From Rhodopirellula halodulae (GTDB taxonomy: Bacteria; Planctomycetota; Planctomycetia; Pirellulales; Pirellulaceae), in assembly GCF_020966775.1 (NCBI RefSeq), contig NZ_JAJKFV010000029.1, forward strand, positions 1,357,001-1,421,000: 64,000 nucleotides of DNA, read 5' to 3'. Positions 8,754 to 17,730 of this stretch are shown here, piece after piece. Positions within the stretch are counted from its first letter, which is position 1. Every line of letters begins with the position of its first letter. A model generated the notes under the pieces. That model made no database searches. It was not told the origin of the DNA and saw nothing but the letters and a program-made list of their open reading frames with translations. A program made the position numbers and the translations under genes.

Positions 8754-9518
8754 TCACTGGCTGTCTTTGATTCCCAGTCCGTGTTCCATCACCATCCGCC
8801 TCGAGTAAGCCAGGATCTCCACACCGATCTCGGCGACAATGATGCGACCCTTCGCGAGCCACGCGGCCGCGAACGACCACACGGCAATCCATTCGGCCCA
8901 GAACAGAAAATTGTACTCGTTCAACCACGTCTTCCAGTCCGATGGCAGCAGAACCAAATAGGCTCCCATGGCGAAGGTGGTTGCGAGAATGGTCAAACCA
9001 CTGGACCTGAATACAAGCGATCGTTCAAACAGATGCGACTCGGCTTCGCGCGCGGAATCACGAGGAAAGTGGTAGAGCGAATAGAACGCCAGCACGAGGA
9101 AGAACACCACGCCGCTGAATGAATGGATGTAGCCGACCACGGACTTTTGAACCAACGGGTCGCTGTTGTAGTCGAGCGGGAACAGAGCGATCCCAATCGC
9201 GGCCACCGCACCGATGTTCGCGGTCCAATTCTCGACGCGATCGTAGCCGCAGTAGCAGAACAAAAAGATCCCGATGGCGCACAGTGTTCCCACAAACACA
9301 TCACGCAGTGGCGTGTGGTAGTAGCTGCTCATGTTTTCTTGAAATTCGATCCCGAGCAGCCATCCACCCGGACCCAACACCAGCGGAAGAATCAACCCGC
9401 TGAGCCCGATCGCACGGCGAATGTCGAGGTACGACAGCACCAGTCGGTCCACCACGACCGACGACGTCGTATCAGGTTCATGCGTCGGAGACGATTCATT
9501 CATGCGGGGGATAACCAT
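8754..9518 (-). CDS. Six-helix integral membrane protein of unknown function
   Basis: The protein has up to 254 residues with six hydrophobic stretches long enough to span the membrane, for example LSGLILPLVLGPGGWLLG, VGTLCAIGIFLFCYCGY and FSGVVFFLVLAFYSLYHF. A second ATG at 9503 (MNESSPTHEP) may be the true start. Short polar loops and conserved-looking SSYYHTPLRDVFVG and PLDYNSDPLVQK segments stand between helices 1-2 and 3-4. No transporter or enzyme signature is recognised. It is transcribed away from the oxidoreductase gene at 9885 and towards the SHD1 gene. Confidence 0.7.
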   Translation of the reverse strand: MVIPRMNESSPTHEPDTTSSVVVDRLVLSYLDIRRAIGLSGLILPLVLGPGGWLLGIEFQENMSSYYHTPLRDVFVGTLCAIGIFLFCYCGYDRVENWTANIGAVAAIGIALFPLDYNSDPLVQKSVVGYIHSFSGVVFFLVLAFYSLYHFPRDSAREAESHLFERSLVFRSSGLTILATTFAMGAYLVLLPSDWKTWLNEYNFLFWAEWIAVWSFAAAWLAKGRIIVAEIGVEILAYSRRMVMEHGLGIKDSQ

Positions 9519-9884
9519 CGCGTTGGTCGCGGTGAAACGAAGACAGAGCCAGCATGGTGGGAAACAGAGTGACTGATGTCCAGTACAACGATTGGACGCG
9601 AATTCCCATGGCGTTCCAAATCAATCTATACTGCGGGAAACCACTCACCATGCATGAATGAGAATTGCACCGATTTGTTGAGTGCTCATCGAAGCCGACC
9701 TGGTGACCCGTGGTTTCCCACCTTCCTTCCTACCTCCCCGGTTGCCGCGTTTCTCCAACTTAGGCGGCCTTCCACCACCACGCAGATTGCGGATTCGCTT
9801 TTCTCGAATGCGTGTGCTCTTCACTGAGACTCACGCACGGATCGCGAATGCTTGCTCGCTTCACTCCATCGCAGGATCAGCTTC
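9519..9884. other. Divergent intergenic region
   Basis: It separates the membrane protein (minus) from the oxidoreductase (plus) and so should hold both promoters. No confident box or gene is seen. Confidence 0.4.
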
Positions 9885-11207
9885 ATGGACACACGATTTG
9901 AACTGCTCGCCGCCAATCAACAACGCGACCGACGTTTGTTCTTGAAAGCGGGGGCGGCGATGGGGATGGCGGCGATCACACGTCCCGTGATGGCGGACGC
10001 ATCCGCTTCCACCTCGCCCAATGAGACCATTCGGGTCGGCGTGATGGGGGTGAACAATCGAGGAGCCGCGCTGGCGAAAGGCTTTGTCAGCAATCCGGAC
10101 ACCGATGTCGTTGCAATCTGTGACGTTGATTCCAGGGCACTTGACCGTGTGGTCAAACAGGTGAGTGACACTCAAGCCAACTCGCCCAAACGTTTTGTCG
10201 ATGTGCGAAAGATGCTCGACGAAGCGGAACTCGATGCCATCGTGGTTGCCGCGCCCAATCACTGGCACGCACCGGCAACGATTTTGGGGTGTGCCGCAGG
10301 CAAGCATGTTTACGTCGAAAAGCCGTGCAGCCAGACCGCTGAGGAAGGCGAGCTGGCGGTGCAAGCGGCACGGAAGCACAACCGAGTGGTTCAGATGGGA
10401 TCGCAGCGGCGTAGTTGGCCAGCGATTCAGCAGGCGATCGAGTTGGTGCACTCCGGCGGAATCGGAAAGGTGTCCTATTCGCGGACTTGGTACAACAATC
10501 GACGCCCTTCGATCGGTCACGGTCAGTCGACCAGTGTTCCCAGTTGGTTGAACTGGGATTTGTGGCAAGGGCCCGCCCCGCGAAAAGAGTATGTTGACAA
10601 CGTTGTGCACTACAACTGGCATTGGCGTTGGCACTGGGGCAACGGTGAATTGGGCAACAACGGGATCCACATGTTGGATTTGGCTCGTTGGGGATTGCAA
10701 GTGACCACGCCCAATCGCGTTCGTGCTGGCGGCGGCAAGTATCGGCATGAGGATGATCAACAAACGCCGGACACCATGATGGTGACCTACGATTTCCCCG
10801 AGAACAAAACAGCGACGTGGGAAGGTTTGAGTTGGTCACCTCTCGGGCCGCACGATGCTGCCGTTGGAGTGAGTTTCCACGGAACGGAAGGTTCGATCGT
10901 TCTTCGTGGTAATGGATTCACGCGATTTGATGAGAGAAATAAAGAAGTCGAAACCGTGAACGGTGAAGCGGGCGATGCGACGCATTTGGCGGATTTTGTG
11001 GACGCCATCCAAAACGGGCGGCATCCCAATGCCGACATCCTGGAAGCTCATCGCAGCACATTGCTTTGTCACCTGGGCAACATCGCTTACCGAACCGGGA
11101 ACGCATTGGAAATCGATTCGACCACAGGAAAGCCCGTTGGCAATGACGAAGCGTTGTCGATGTGGGGACGCGAGTACGAACCGGGGTGGAAGCCCGTCAT
11201 TGGATGA
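9885..11207 (+). CDS. Tat-exported Gfo/Idh/MocA-family oxidoreductase
   Basis: This 440-residue protein begins MDTRFELL at 9885; AGGATC precedes the ATG. Residues 15-45 form a Tat signal with DRRLFLKAG and an Ala-rich hydrophobic stretch ending MADA. The Rossmann fold follows (VGVMGVNNRGAALAKGF), then the cofactor/substrate loop VYVEKPCSQTAEEGE with the family Lys. The C-terminal half has the family fold with GNGELGNNGIHMLDLARWG. The family uses NAD(P) to oxidise or reduce sugars or related alcohols. Tat export of a pre-folded cofactor-bound enzyme is common in planctomycetes. The substrate is unknown. A second family member follows 52 bases later. Confidence 0.88.
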   Translation: MDTRFELLAANQQRDRRLFLKAGAAMGMAAITRPVMADASASTSPNETIRVGVMGVNNRGAALAKGFVSNPDTDVVAICDVDSRALDRVVKQVSDTQANSPKRFVDVRKMLDEAELDAIVVAAPNHWHAPATILGCAAGKHVYVEKPCSQTAEEGELAVQAARKHNRVVQMGSQRRSWPAIQQAIELVHSGGIGKVSYSRTWYNNRRPSIGHGQSTSVPSWLNWDLWQGPAPRKEYVDNVVHYNWHWRWHWGNGELGNNGIHMLDLARWGLQVTTPNRVRAGGGKYRHEDDQQTPDTMMVTYDFPENKTATWEGLSWSPLGPHDAAVGVSFHGTEGSIVLRGNGFTRFDERNKEVETVNGEAGDATHLADFVDAIQNGRHPNADILEAHRSTLLCHLGNIAYRTGNALEIDSTTGKPVGNDEALSMWGREYEPGWKPVIG

Positions 11208-11259
11208 GACTTAGCCGAACAGACAGTACGATTTGATTCGATGTGCAGAGAGGAACCTG

Positions 11260-12285
11260 ATGATGCGGCGTTTGATTGATTGGATGAGTTTGGTGTTGGT
11301 GCTGATGCTGGGGATCTCGGCCGAGGCAAAAGAGAGCGACGTGATTCGAATTGGAATCATTGGTTTGGACACATCGCATTCCCCCGCGTTCGTGAAGGAG
11401 TTTAATGCGGATCACAACGAAGATGACCCTCTGGCGGGTTTCCGTGTTGTCGCGGCGTACCCCTATGGCAGTTCGCAAATCGAATCCAGTGCTAGCCGAA
11501 TTCCGGCGTACACCGAACAGGTCAAAGGAATGGGCGTGGCGATCGTCGATTCCATCGATGCTTTGCTGGAGCAGGTCGACTGTGTGCTCTTAGAAACCAA
11601 CGATGGCACCCTGCACCACGAACAAGCACTGGCCGTATTTCGCGCGGGCAAGCCGGTCTACATCGATAAACCCGTTGGATCGAACTTGGCCGAAGTGTTA
11701 GCGATCTACGACGCGGCAGAACATTTTCAGGTGCCGATGTTTTCGAGCTCTTCCCTGCGATACAGCAACGGTGCCCAGTCCATTCGCGAGGGAGCCGTGG
11801 GGGCAGTGCTTGGTTGCAGTGCCCATAGCCCATGCAAGCTGGAGCCTTCTCATGTGGATTTGTACTGGTACGGAATCCACGGTGTCGAAATTCTTTACAC
11901 CTGCATGGGAACGGGCTGCGAAGCCGTGTCGCACGTATCCACCGACGAGTTTGAATTGGCAGTGGGGCGTTGGGGCGACGGTCGCATCGGAACGTTTCGT
12001 GGCATTCGCGCGGGATCGTCGGGATACGGAGGACTGGTCTATGGCGAAAAGGCCATTCGCGAAATCGGGAAGTACGACGGTTACCGACCCTTGCTCGTCG
12101 AGATTGCCGAGTTCTTTCGGACGAAGACCTCGCCGATTCAGCGGGATGAAACGATTGAGTTGTACGCGTTCATGCAGGCTGCTTGGGCCAGCAAACGAAA
12201 TGGTGGCCAACCGGTGACCATCGATTCCGTGATGGAAGAGGCGCAAGGCCGGGCTCGTGAGATGAATGCTTCCTTGTACAGGTAA
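11260..12285 (+). CDS. Exported Gfo/Idh/MocA-like oxidoreductase
   Basis: About 341 residues from tandem ATGs at 11260/11263, with AGAGGAA just upstream. The N terminus is a Sec-like signal (MRRLIDWMSLVLVLMLG followed by ISAEAKE) without a twin arginine. A Rossmann start IGIIGLDTSHS follows, and VYIDKPVGSNLAEVL occupies the position of the family EKP motif, with Asp in place of Glu. It is more divergent than its upstream neighbour and may be a family member with altered or lost dehydrogenase activity. The same strand and short gap suggest co-transcription and a shared sugar pathway. Confidence 0.8.
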   Translation: MMRRLIDWMSLVLVLMLGISAEAKESDVIRIGIIGLDTSHSPAFVKEFNADHNEDDPLAGFRVVAAYPYGSSQIESSASRIPAYTEQVKGMGVAIVDSIDALLEQVDCVLLETNDGTLHHEQALAVFRAGKPVYIDKPVGSNLAEVLAIYDAAEHFQVPMFSSSSLRYSNGAQSIREGAVGAVLGCSAHSPCKLEPSHVDLYWYGIHGVEILYTCMGTGCEAVSHVSTDEFELAVGRWGDGRIGTFRGIRAGSSGYGGLVYGEKAIREIGKYDGYRPLLVEIAEFFRTKTSPIQRDETIELYAFMQAAWASKRNGGQPVTIDSVMEEAQGRAREMNASLYR

Positions 12286-12346
12286 AAAGCACTGTACTGA
12301 ACGATGCGGTTGGGATCGGAACGACAAGTTTTCCGAGGTACGGCCC

Positions 12347-12480
12347 GCAAAATATCGCCCAGAAAACAGCACCCTTGTGGGTGGGTTCGAATGTTCTTTC
12401 TGGGGTTTTTGTCGGATTCAGAGACCCATTTCTTCGTTAGCGGCGTTTGCTTGAATATAACGAATGCGAAAATATCGCAT
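12347..12480. repeat. Two copies of a GCAAAATATCGC-like motif upstream of the first DUF1559 gene
   Basis: GCAAAATATCGC at 12347-12358 recurs as GCGAAAATATCGC at 12466-12478. The second copy lies inside the inverted repeat ATGCGA-AAATA-TCGCAT (12464-12480). It may be an operator; there is no other support. Confidence 0.25.
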
Positions 12481-12558
12481 GCCGGGTGGTGTTGTGTGCG
12501 TCTCTTTGGCGTCGCCAACTGCCCTTCGTATCAATTTCAACCAAAGGTCGTTCGTTAA

Positions 12559-13791
12559 ATGTACACAAGTTCACAATCACGACGCGGTTTCACTTTGGTG
12601 GAACTGCTCGTAGTGATCGCCATCATTGGTGTCTTGGTGGGGCTATTGTTGCCCGCCGTTCAAGCCGCACGCGAAGCCGCACGACGGATGTCTTGCAGCA
12701 ACAATTTCAAGCAATTGGGATTGGCGATGCACAACTACCACAGTGCCTACAACGCGATTCCGATGCACGGTGTGGGGACGGATGTGGGGGATACAAGTCA
12801 CAATTGGTGGACCGGATACACCAACCACAACTACTGGCGTTTGAGCGCTTTGGTCGGCTTGACGCCATTCATGGAGCAACAGGCTCTGTGGGAGCAAATT
12901 TCCAATCCCAACTCGGAACGAGTTGACGGCAACGCCGGAGCTGGCATTGGAGTGCCGACCAATCCGTGGCCACCGATGGGGCCAACTCCTGACAACGTGC
13001 AATACAAACCTTGGTCGACGGAATTGCCGACTCTGCGTTGCCCAAGTGATCCCGGCAGTGGTTTGCCCAGTTTGGGCCGCACCAACTACGCCATGTCGAT
13101 GGGGGATTCGTTTTGGTTGACCATGCACGGTGCCCTGCGGCCGTCGAACCCCGGTCTTGCCAGCAGCTATGCACAGGAGTCCCGAGCGGCCGGGCGTGGT
13201 TTCTTTGTGATGCACGGACAGCAAAAGTTCCGTGATGTGTTGGATGGTTTGTCCAACACGATCGCCATGGCGGAAGTTGCGACGGACCTTGCCGATTTGG
13301 ATGTCCGCACTCGGGGGAAAACACACTCGGGCGGTCAGGGTGCCCAAGCATCGATGCGTGACAACCCGCGTTTGTGCATCGAGGACGGTTCACCAATGAT
13401 TGACCCGAATCGCCCTCAATTCTGGGTGGATGGGGGCATTGAGTCCCCGATCAAAGGCCGTGGATTCCGTTGGGCCGATTCGCAAAACGCTCAAAGCAAT
13501 GTGCACACCATTTTGCCGCCCAATGCCGCGTTGTGTGTGCCGCACGATTCGAACGGTAGCTCGATCATGACCGCGTCCAGTCGCCACCAAGGCGGCGTGC
13601 ACGTTTTGATGGGTGACGGGGCGGTGAAGTTCATCACGTCCTCCATCGATGCGGGCAACCAGAACAATCCTGTGGTCTACTTGGGCGGCAACGCTGCCAA
13701 CCGAAACAGCCCAGGATCAAAGAGTCCGTTTGGTTTGTGGGGCTCGCTTGGAACACGTGCCGCGCGAGAAGTCATCGACGGCGAATTCTGA
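12559..13791 (+). CDS. DUF1559 family protein with type IV pilin-like N terminus (copy 1)
   Basis: The 410-residue protein starts with a short basic leader and the prepilin site RRGFTLVELLVVIAIIG, which predicts cleavage after Gly and methylation of Phe, and an N-terminal helix for assembly or anchoring. The hallmark of DUF1559 follows (REAARRMSCSNNFKQLGLA then HNYHSAYN). The C-terminal H-X-G-DG signature reads SSRHQGGVHVLMGDGAVKFI. Planctomycete genomes carry many such proteins and their role is undefined; a pseudopilin of a secretion or surface system is the usual inference. It is a close paralogue of the next gene and is followed by a strong terminator. Confidence 0.93.
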   Translation: MYTSSQSRRGFTLVELLVVIAIIGVLVGLLLPAVQAAREAARRMSCSNNFKQLGLAMHNYHSAYNAIPMHGVGTDVGDTSHNWWTGYTNHNYWRLSALVGLTPFMEQQALWEQISNPNSERVDGNAGAGIGVPTNPWPPMGPTPDNVQYKPWSTELPTLRCPSDPGSGLPSLGRTNYAMSMGDSFWLTMHGALRPSNPGLASSYAQESRAAGRGFFVMHGQQKFRDVLDGLSNTIAMAEVATDLADLDVRTRGKTHSGGQGAQASMRDNPRLCIEDGSPMIDPNRPQFWVDGGIESPIKGRGFRWADSQNAQSNVHTILPPNAALCVPHDSNGSSIMTASSRHQGGVHVLMGDGAVKFITSSIDAGNQNNPVVYLGGNAANRNSPGSKSPFGLWGSLGTRAAREVIDGEF

Positions 13792-13817
13792 GTCTCGATT
13801 GCAATTCGAAGTAACTG

Positions 13818-13858
13818 GCCGGATGGCGAGCTGATCACAGGTCGCCATCCGGCTTTTT
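13818..13858 (+). terminator. Rho-independent terminator after DUF1559 copy 1
   Basis: A perfect 12-bp stem (GCCGGATGGCGA with TCGCCATCCGGC) around a 12-base loop is followed by TTTTT, 27 bases after the stop codon. Confidence 0.92.
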
Positions 13859-14119
13859 CGTTTCTGAAGATTAGTTGTTGCAAAGGTTCCGGTATTTCTA
13901 CGCAAAAGTTCAAGAAAATTTGGAAAAAGTTCTCGTTCTTTTGACACCGGTTTCACCTGTGTTTTAGTCGTTTAACGAGGTGGACTGCGACCATAAAGAG
14001 GCTCTGTGGCACCTCGTTGCTCGTAATGAGCGTGTGAGATTTTTCGTCGAGCGGAATAATCGAAATGTGGGACAGATGTTCCTGTCCTTCATTCGCATTT
14101 CTATCGAGGAAACATTTCG

Positions 14120-15349
14120 ATGACACGAAACATTCGACGCCGTGAAGGCTTTACGTTGGTCGAGCTGTTGGTGGTGATCGCCATCATCGGCGTGCTGGTG
14201 GGATTGTTGCTTCCCGCCGTGCAAGCAGCTCGCGAAGCCGCAAGACGGATGAGCTGCAGCAACAACTTCAAGCAACTCGGTTTGGCAATTCACAATTACC
14301 ATTCCGCTTATAACGGCAACCCGATCCAGGGTGTGGGGACGGACGCGGGGGACGGTTCGCACAATTGGTGGACCAGCTACACGACCCATAACTACTGGCG
14401 TTTGAATGCGTTGGTCGGGATGACTCCGTTCATGGAGCAACAGAGCCTGTGGGAGCAAATCACCAATCCCAACTCGCAGCGAACGGACGGCAACACCGGA
14501 GCCGGTATTGGCACGCCAACCAATCCCTGGCCGCCGATGGGACCGACTCCGCAAAACATTCAGTACATCCCTTGGACGACCGAAATTCCGACGCTCCGTT
14601 GTCCAAGTGACCCGGGCAAAGGTTTGCCAAGTCTGGGGCGAACCAATTACGCCGTTTGCGTTGGTGATTCGTTTTGGCGTTCCATGCATGGTCATTTGCG
14701 TCCCGCCAACCCAGGTGCGGCAAACAACTTTAGCCAACACTCACGGGCCGCCAACCGCGGTTTCTTCGTGAAGCACTTGCAAACTCGATTCCGCGATGTT
14801 CTTGACGGTTTGTCGAACACGATCGCGATGGGTGAAATCGCGACGGATCTTGGCGACTTTGACAATCGGACGCGAGCGAAACGCCACCCCGATCGTCAGC
14901 CTGCTCAAACTGCGATTCGTCAGAATCCCCGACTCTGTATCGAGGACGGAACGATGATCGATCCACAGCGTCCGCAATTTTGGACTCCGGGTGCATTGGA
15001 AGGCGCGAGTAAGGGACGCGGGTTCCGCTGGGCTGATTGCCAAAACGCTCAATCGCAAGTGCACACAATTTTGCCACCCAACAGTCCCACCTGTATCCCT
15101 CACGATTCAAACGGCCCGTCGATCATGACTGTGTCCAGCCGCCACCAAGGCGGTGCTCACGTCTTGATGGGTGATGGAGCGGTGAAGTTCATCACGTCGT
15201 CGATTGAATCAGGCAACCAAAACAATCCCGTCGTTTGGCGAAACGGCAACGACGCCAACAACAACCAGCCGGGAGCGAAAAGTCCGTATGGTTTGTGGGG
15301 AGCCCTTGGTTCACGTGGTGCACGTGAGGTGATTGACGGGGAATTTTGA
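14120..15349 (+). CDS. DUF1559 family protein with type IV pilin-like N terminus (copy 2)
   Basis: The 409-residue protein is nearly collinear with the copy at 12559. The prepilin motif REGFTLVELLVVIAIIG, the MSCSNNFKQLG block, the cysteine-containing LRCPSDPG block and the C-terminal DGAVKFITSSIESGNQNN are shared. Differences cluster in the middle (residues about 200-280) and at the extreme C terminus. The 261-base AT-richer spacer after the copy 1 terminator must hold its own promoter, so the two copies are probably transcribed separately. Recent tandem duplication is the simplest explanation. Its function is unknown beyond the family inference. Confidence 0.93.
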   Translation: MTRNIRRREGFTLVELLVVIAIIGVLVGLLLPAVQAAREAARRMSCSNNFKQLGLAIHNYHSAYNGNPIQGVGTDAGDGSHNWWTSYTTHNYWRLNALVGMTPFMEQQSLWEQITNPNSQRTDGNTGAGIGTPTNPWPPMGPTPQNIQYIPWTTEIPTLRCPSDPGKGLPSLGRTNYAVCVGDSFWRSMHGHLRPANPGAANNFSQHSRAANRGFFVKHLQTRFRDVLDGLSNTIAMGEIATDLGDFDNRTRAKRHPDRQPAQTAIRQNPRLCIEDGTMIDPQRPQFWTPGALEGASKGRGFRWADCQNAQSQVHTILPPNSPTCIPHDSNGPSIMTVSSRHQGGAHVLMGDGAVKFITSSIESGNQNNPVVWRNGNDANNNQPGAKSPYGLWGALGSRGAREVIDGEF

Positions 15350-15426
15350 TCCGCTCGCAAGGGATCATTTTCGAATTCGTTATGAATCGCTGCGTCTGAA
15401 CTCTAACGCAGCTGACCGGCCAAATA

Positions 15427-15458
15427 AAAACGCCACGTTGTTTTCAACGTGGCGTTTT
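15427..15458. terminator. Bidirectional terminator between DUF1559 copy 2 and the lipoprotein gene
   Basis: AAAACGCCACGTTG and CAACGTGGCGTTTT form a perfect 14-bp stem with a TTTT loop. Flanking A and T runs let it work on both strands, and it lies between convergent genes. Confidence 0.9.
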
Positions 15459-15480
15459 GCGTTGGCTCATGCTGTGAAAC

Positions 15481-15672
15481 TCACTGCGAAGCTTCCATGC
15501 CCTCTTGGGCAGCTTTCTCTTCTTCTGCGATCATTCGCTCGTATTCTTGGATCGCATCCAAGTCTTCTGAATCGACCACGCTAGCAGCTTCGTCCGAGCC
15601 ACAGCCCGTGAATCCGCCGATCCCCAAAGCGATCATGGAGGTGAGGCACACGGCGCGAAAAACATTGTTCAT
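15481..15672 (-). CDS. Small putative lipoprotein
   Basis: From the ATG at 15672 the product is 63 residues: a basic N terminus, a hydrophobic stretch and a lipobox-like FTGC, then an acidic, Glu-rich mature part (SEDLDAIQEYERMIAEEEKA). An in-frame ATG at 15684 is an alternative start. A lipobox Gly at -1 before Cys is normal; Phe at -3 is less common than Leu. Similar tiny lipoproteins often stand beside DUF1559 genes in planctomycetes, so a role with the pseudopilin-like proteins is possible but unproven. Confidence 0.6.
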   Translation of the reverse strand: MNNVFRAVCLTSMIALGIGGFTGCGSDEAASVVDSEDLDAIQEYERMIAEEEKAAQEGMEASQ

Positions 15673-16208
15673 TTGACTGACCATCAAGTGGGAGGGGCGG
15701 TTGCTTCGACATCGGCAAGGAATGCTGGGAAGCAATGCAAAATCACTTGAATTCCGCTGGCCTCTTCTGTGGGTAACCAAGAAGCAGTCTGCAAGAATTT
15801 CAAGTTGGAACATCGCTCCAGGATACCAGCTAACAAGCAAAATGAGAATTGTTACGCGGAATCTTTGGATGGTTTCTGGTGAGTTTCACGTCGCTTTTGG
15901 GCATCGTTGGGACCGGGGTTCATGCACTTGCAGACGGCTTTGGACGCTCCCATCACGGCCAAGGCCAAATGACGGTTTGACAGGTCGATAGTCATCCAGC
16001 GTGAAACGGGTCGGTGAAACCGAGACATGCTGACGGGAAGGGCCGATCCGTCTTGTTGCCGCCCGCAAAGTTTCGCTATTCCGAATTTTCTTCAAGACCG
16101 TTTCGTTTTGATGTCGATCGGTGGAGAGGAGACGTTGCGCCTGGAGAGTCCTGTACGTGGAGGGATGTTTCCGTCGACCACTCACGTTCCATGACGAGAG
16201 AAGTACGC
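15673..16208. other. Intergenic region without a clear gene
   Basis: It lies between divergent genes. A frame open on the plus strand from 16014 merges into the next gene, but its first 60 residues look non-coding. No confident promoter was found. Confidence 0.35.
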
Positions 16209-17714
16209 ATGACAACCGCGTCCAAAACCACAGCATCCGGTAATCGCTCCCATTCGTCGCGATCTCGAGAAGAGATTGCGCCGACGTTGTTGCGATTGCC
16301 TGATCTGGATCCACCAATCGAGGATCAAACACCCGAGGCGTTTGAGGCGGAGGACATCGCTGCGCCAACGTCGGCTGGCCAGATCCGAATGGATGATCCG
16401 GTGGCAGAGCCCACGGAAGCTGTGAATCCTGAAGCGGCAATCGCCTCCGACGAAGAGCCAGCTGTCGCCGCAACGGCGCATGGGACACCCGCTTTTTCGT
16501 TGCGAGAAGCCTCGGCGGACGCCGCGTTTTCTCGTCCAGTCGCCGTGCCGAATTCAGTCTCCGCGCCGAATTCAGTCACGGTGCCAAAACCAGAACCGGA
16601 AGTGATCCCGCCGGAACCAACTCGGACCGCTCGCGAACGATTGCAAGGCGTTCGGGAAGCCACGGAATCGTTTGGTACAAAAGCCTTGGCCGTCGCCGGA
16701 TCACGCAATGCTCTCTTGGTGGTCTTGGGTCTGCTCGCTTGTTGGGCGATCTTTGCTCCACGCCGTCATCCCAATGCGGAACGTGATTCCGAAGCGTTGA
16801 TCGCGAAGACTCCGCCAGTCGAACAAACCACCGCAAACCAGCCTGCCCTATCGCAAGCCAACGACGCCTTGGTTCAATCCGGCCGCCAGATGCCGTCAAG
16901 TTCATCTGCCAACGATGCGATGGCCGAAGCCATGGCTGCCAATCCGAAACCGAATACGGCAGTTCTTTCGAACGACAAACGAAGTGTTGATCCACAACCC
17001 GGGTTGAACGCTCCTCGAACGGAGCAATTCGCAGGCGGACCATCGGCCGCGGCTCAGTTGGGCGTGCCGACGCACTCCGCCATGCAATCGAAGTTCGGAT
17101 CCAATTCATCGCCCATCGATCTGCCCGCAGGTTTCGCGGAAGGACCTTCATCGGATGCGTTGCCCGTGAAGCAAGCCAAACCCATGTTGAACGATGGTGA
17201 CTTGGCTGGATTGAACGCACTGAACGATCAGAAACCCGTCACAGCATTCTTCAACCCGGATTCCGTCGACGGAACTACCGTCGGCAAACAGCCCGTCGCT
17301 GATACTGCGGCAACCGCGAACGCACCGTCAGCGGGCAACACGCCCGCTGCGACTCAGCCGCCGGTCCAAGGGTTCGCGAATGAGATGGAAGCATCCGCGG
17401 CTGAAACATCTGTTCCCGTTCCAGTGCAAACGGGAACCCCCGGTCCGATCACCAATTGGACGGACTATTTGCCGCCGTTGCCTGGAGCAGAAGAAGTGAG
17501 TGATCGCGGCGCAGCGGCGCCCGTCGATTCTGAAATGGAGTCGGACGAGTCGTTCCCAACCACACAATCGCCTCAAACACCTGACTTCCAGTTCGCTTTA
17601 CCTGGCGTTGCTGCGGAGTCGACCACCGCTCCAGCATCGTCGAGTTCGCAGCAAGAACCGGAAGCTCGAGTGGCCGCACCAGCCAATTTCCCCGATTCGT
17701 ATATGCGTCGTTGA
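16209..17714 (+). CDS. Pro/Ala/Ser-rich single-span membrane protein
   Basis: Starting at ATG 16209 (GAGAG about nine bases upstream), the product is 501 residues. Residues 1-165 are acidic and low in complexity. One helix (NALLVVLGLLACWAIFAP, about 166-184) crosses the membrane. The remaining 315 residues are low-complexity Ala/Pro/Ser/Asn-rich sequence without recognisable domains. An ATG at 16191 and a longer frame from 16014 are less likely starts. It precedes the BY-kinase-like ATPase gene by 16 bases and is probably co-transcribed with it, which makes it a candidate membrane partner of that ATPase. No family is recognised. Confidence 0.65.
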   Translation: MTTASKTTASGNRSHSSRSREEIAPTLLRLPDLDPPIEDQTPEAFEAEDIAAPTSAGQIRMDDPVAEPTEAVNPEAAIASDEEPAVAATAHGTPAFSLREASADAAFSRPVAVPNSVSAPNSVTVPKPEPEVIPPEPTRTARERLQGVREATESFGTKALAVAGSRNALLVVLGLLACWAIFAPRRHPNAERDSEALIAKTPPVEQTTANQPALSQANDALVQSGRQMPSSSSANDAMAEAMAANPKPNTAVLSNDKRSVDPQPGLNAPRTEQFAGGPSAAAQLGVPTHSAMQSKFGSNSSPIDLPAGFAEGPSSDALPVKQAKPMLNDGDLAGLNALNDQKPVTAFFNPDSVDGTTVGKQPVADTAATANAPSAGNTPAATQPPVQGFANEMEASAAETSVPVPVQTGTPGPITNWTDYLPPLPGAEEVSDRGAAAPVDSEMESDESFPTTQSPQTPDFQFALPGVAAESTTAPASSSSQQEPEARVAAPANFPDSYMRR

Positions 17715-17730
17715 GTGACAGGGAAACGAA

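Noticed and set aside
16014-16208. N-terminal extension of the low-complexity membrane protein
   Set aside because: The first 60 residues look non-coding and an ATG with a ribosome-like site lies at 16209.
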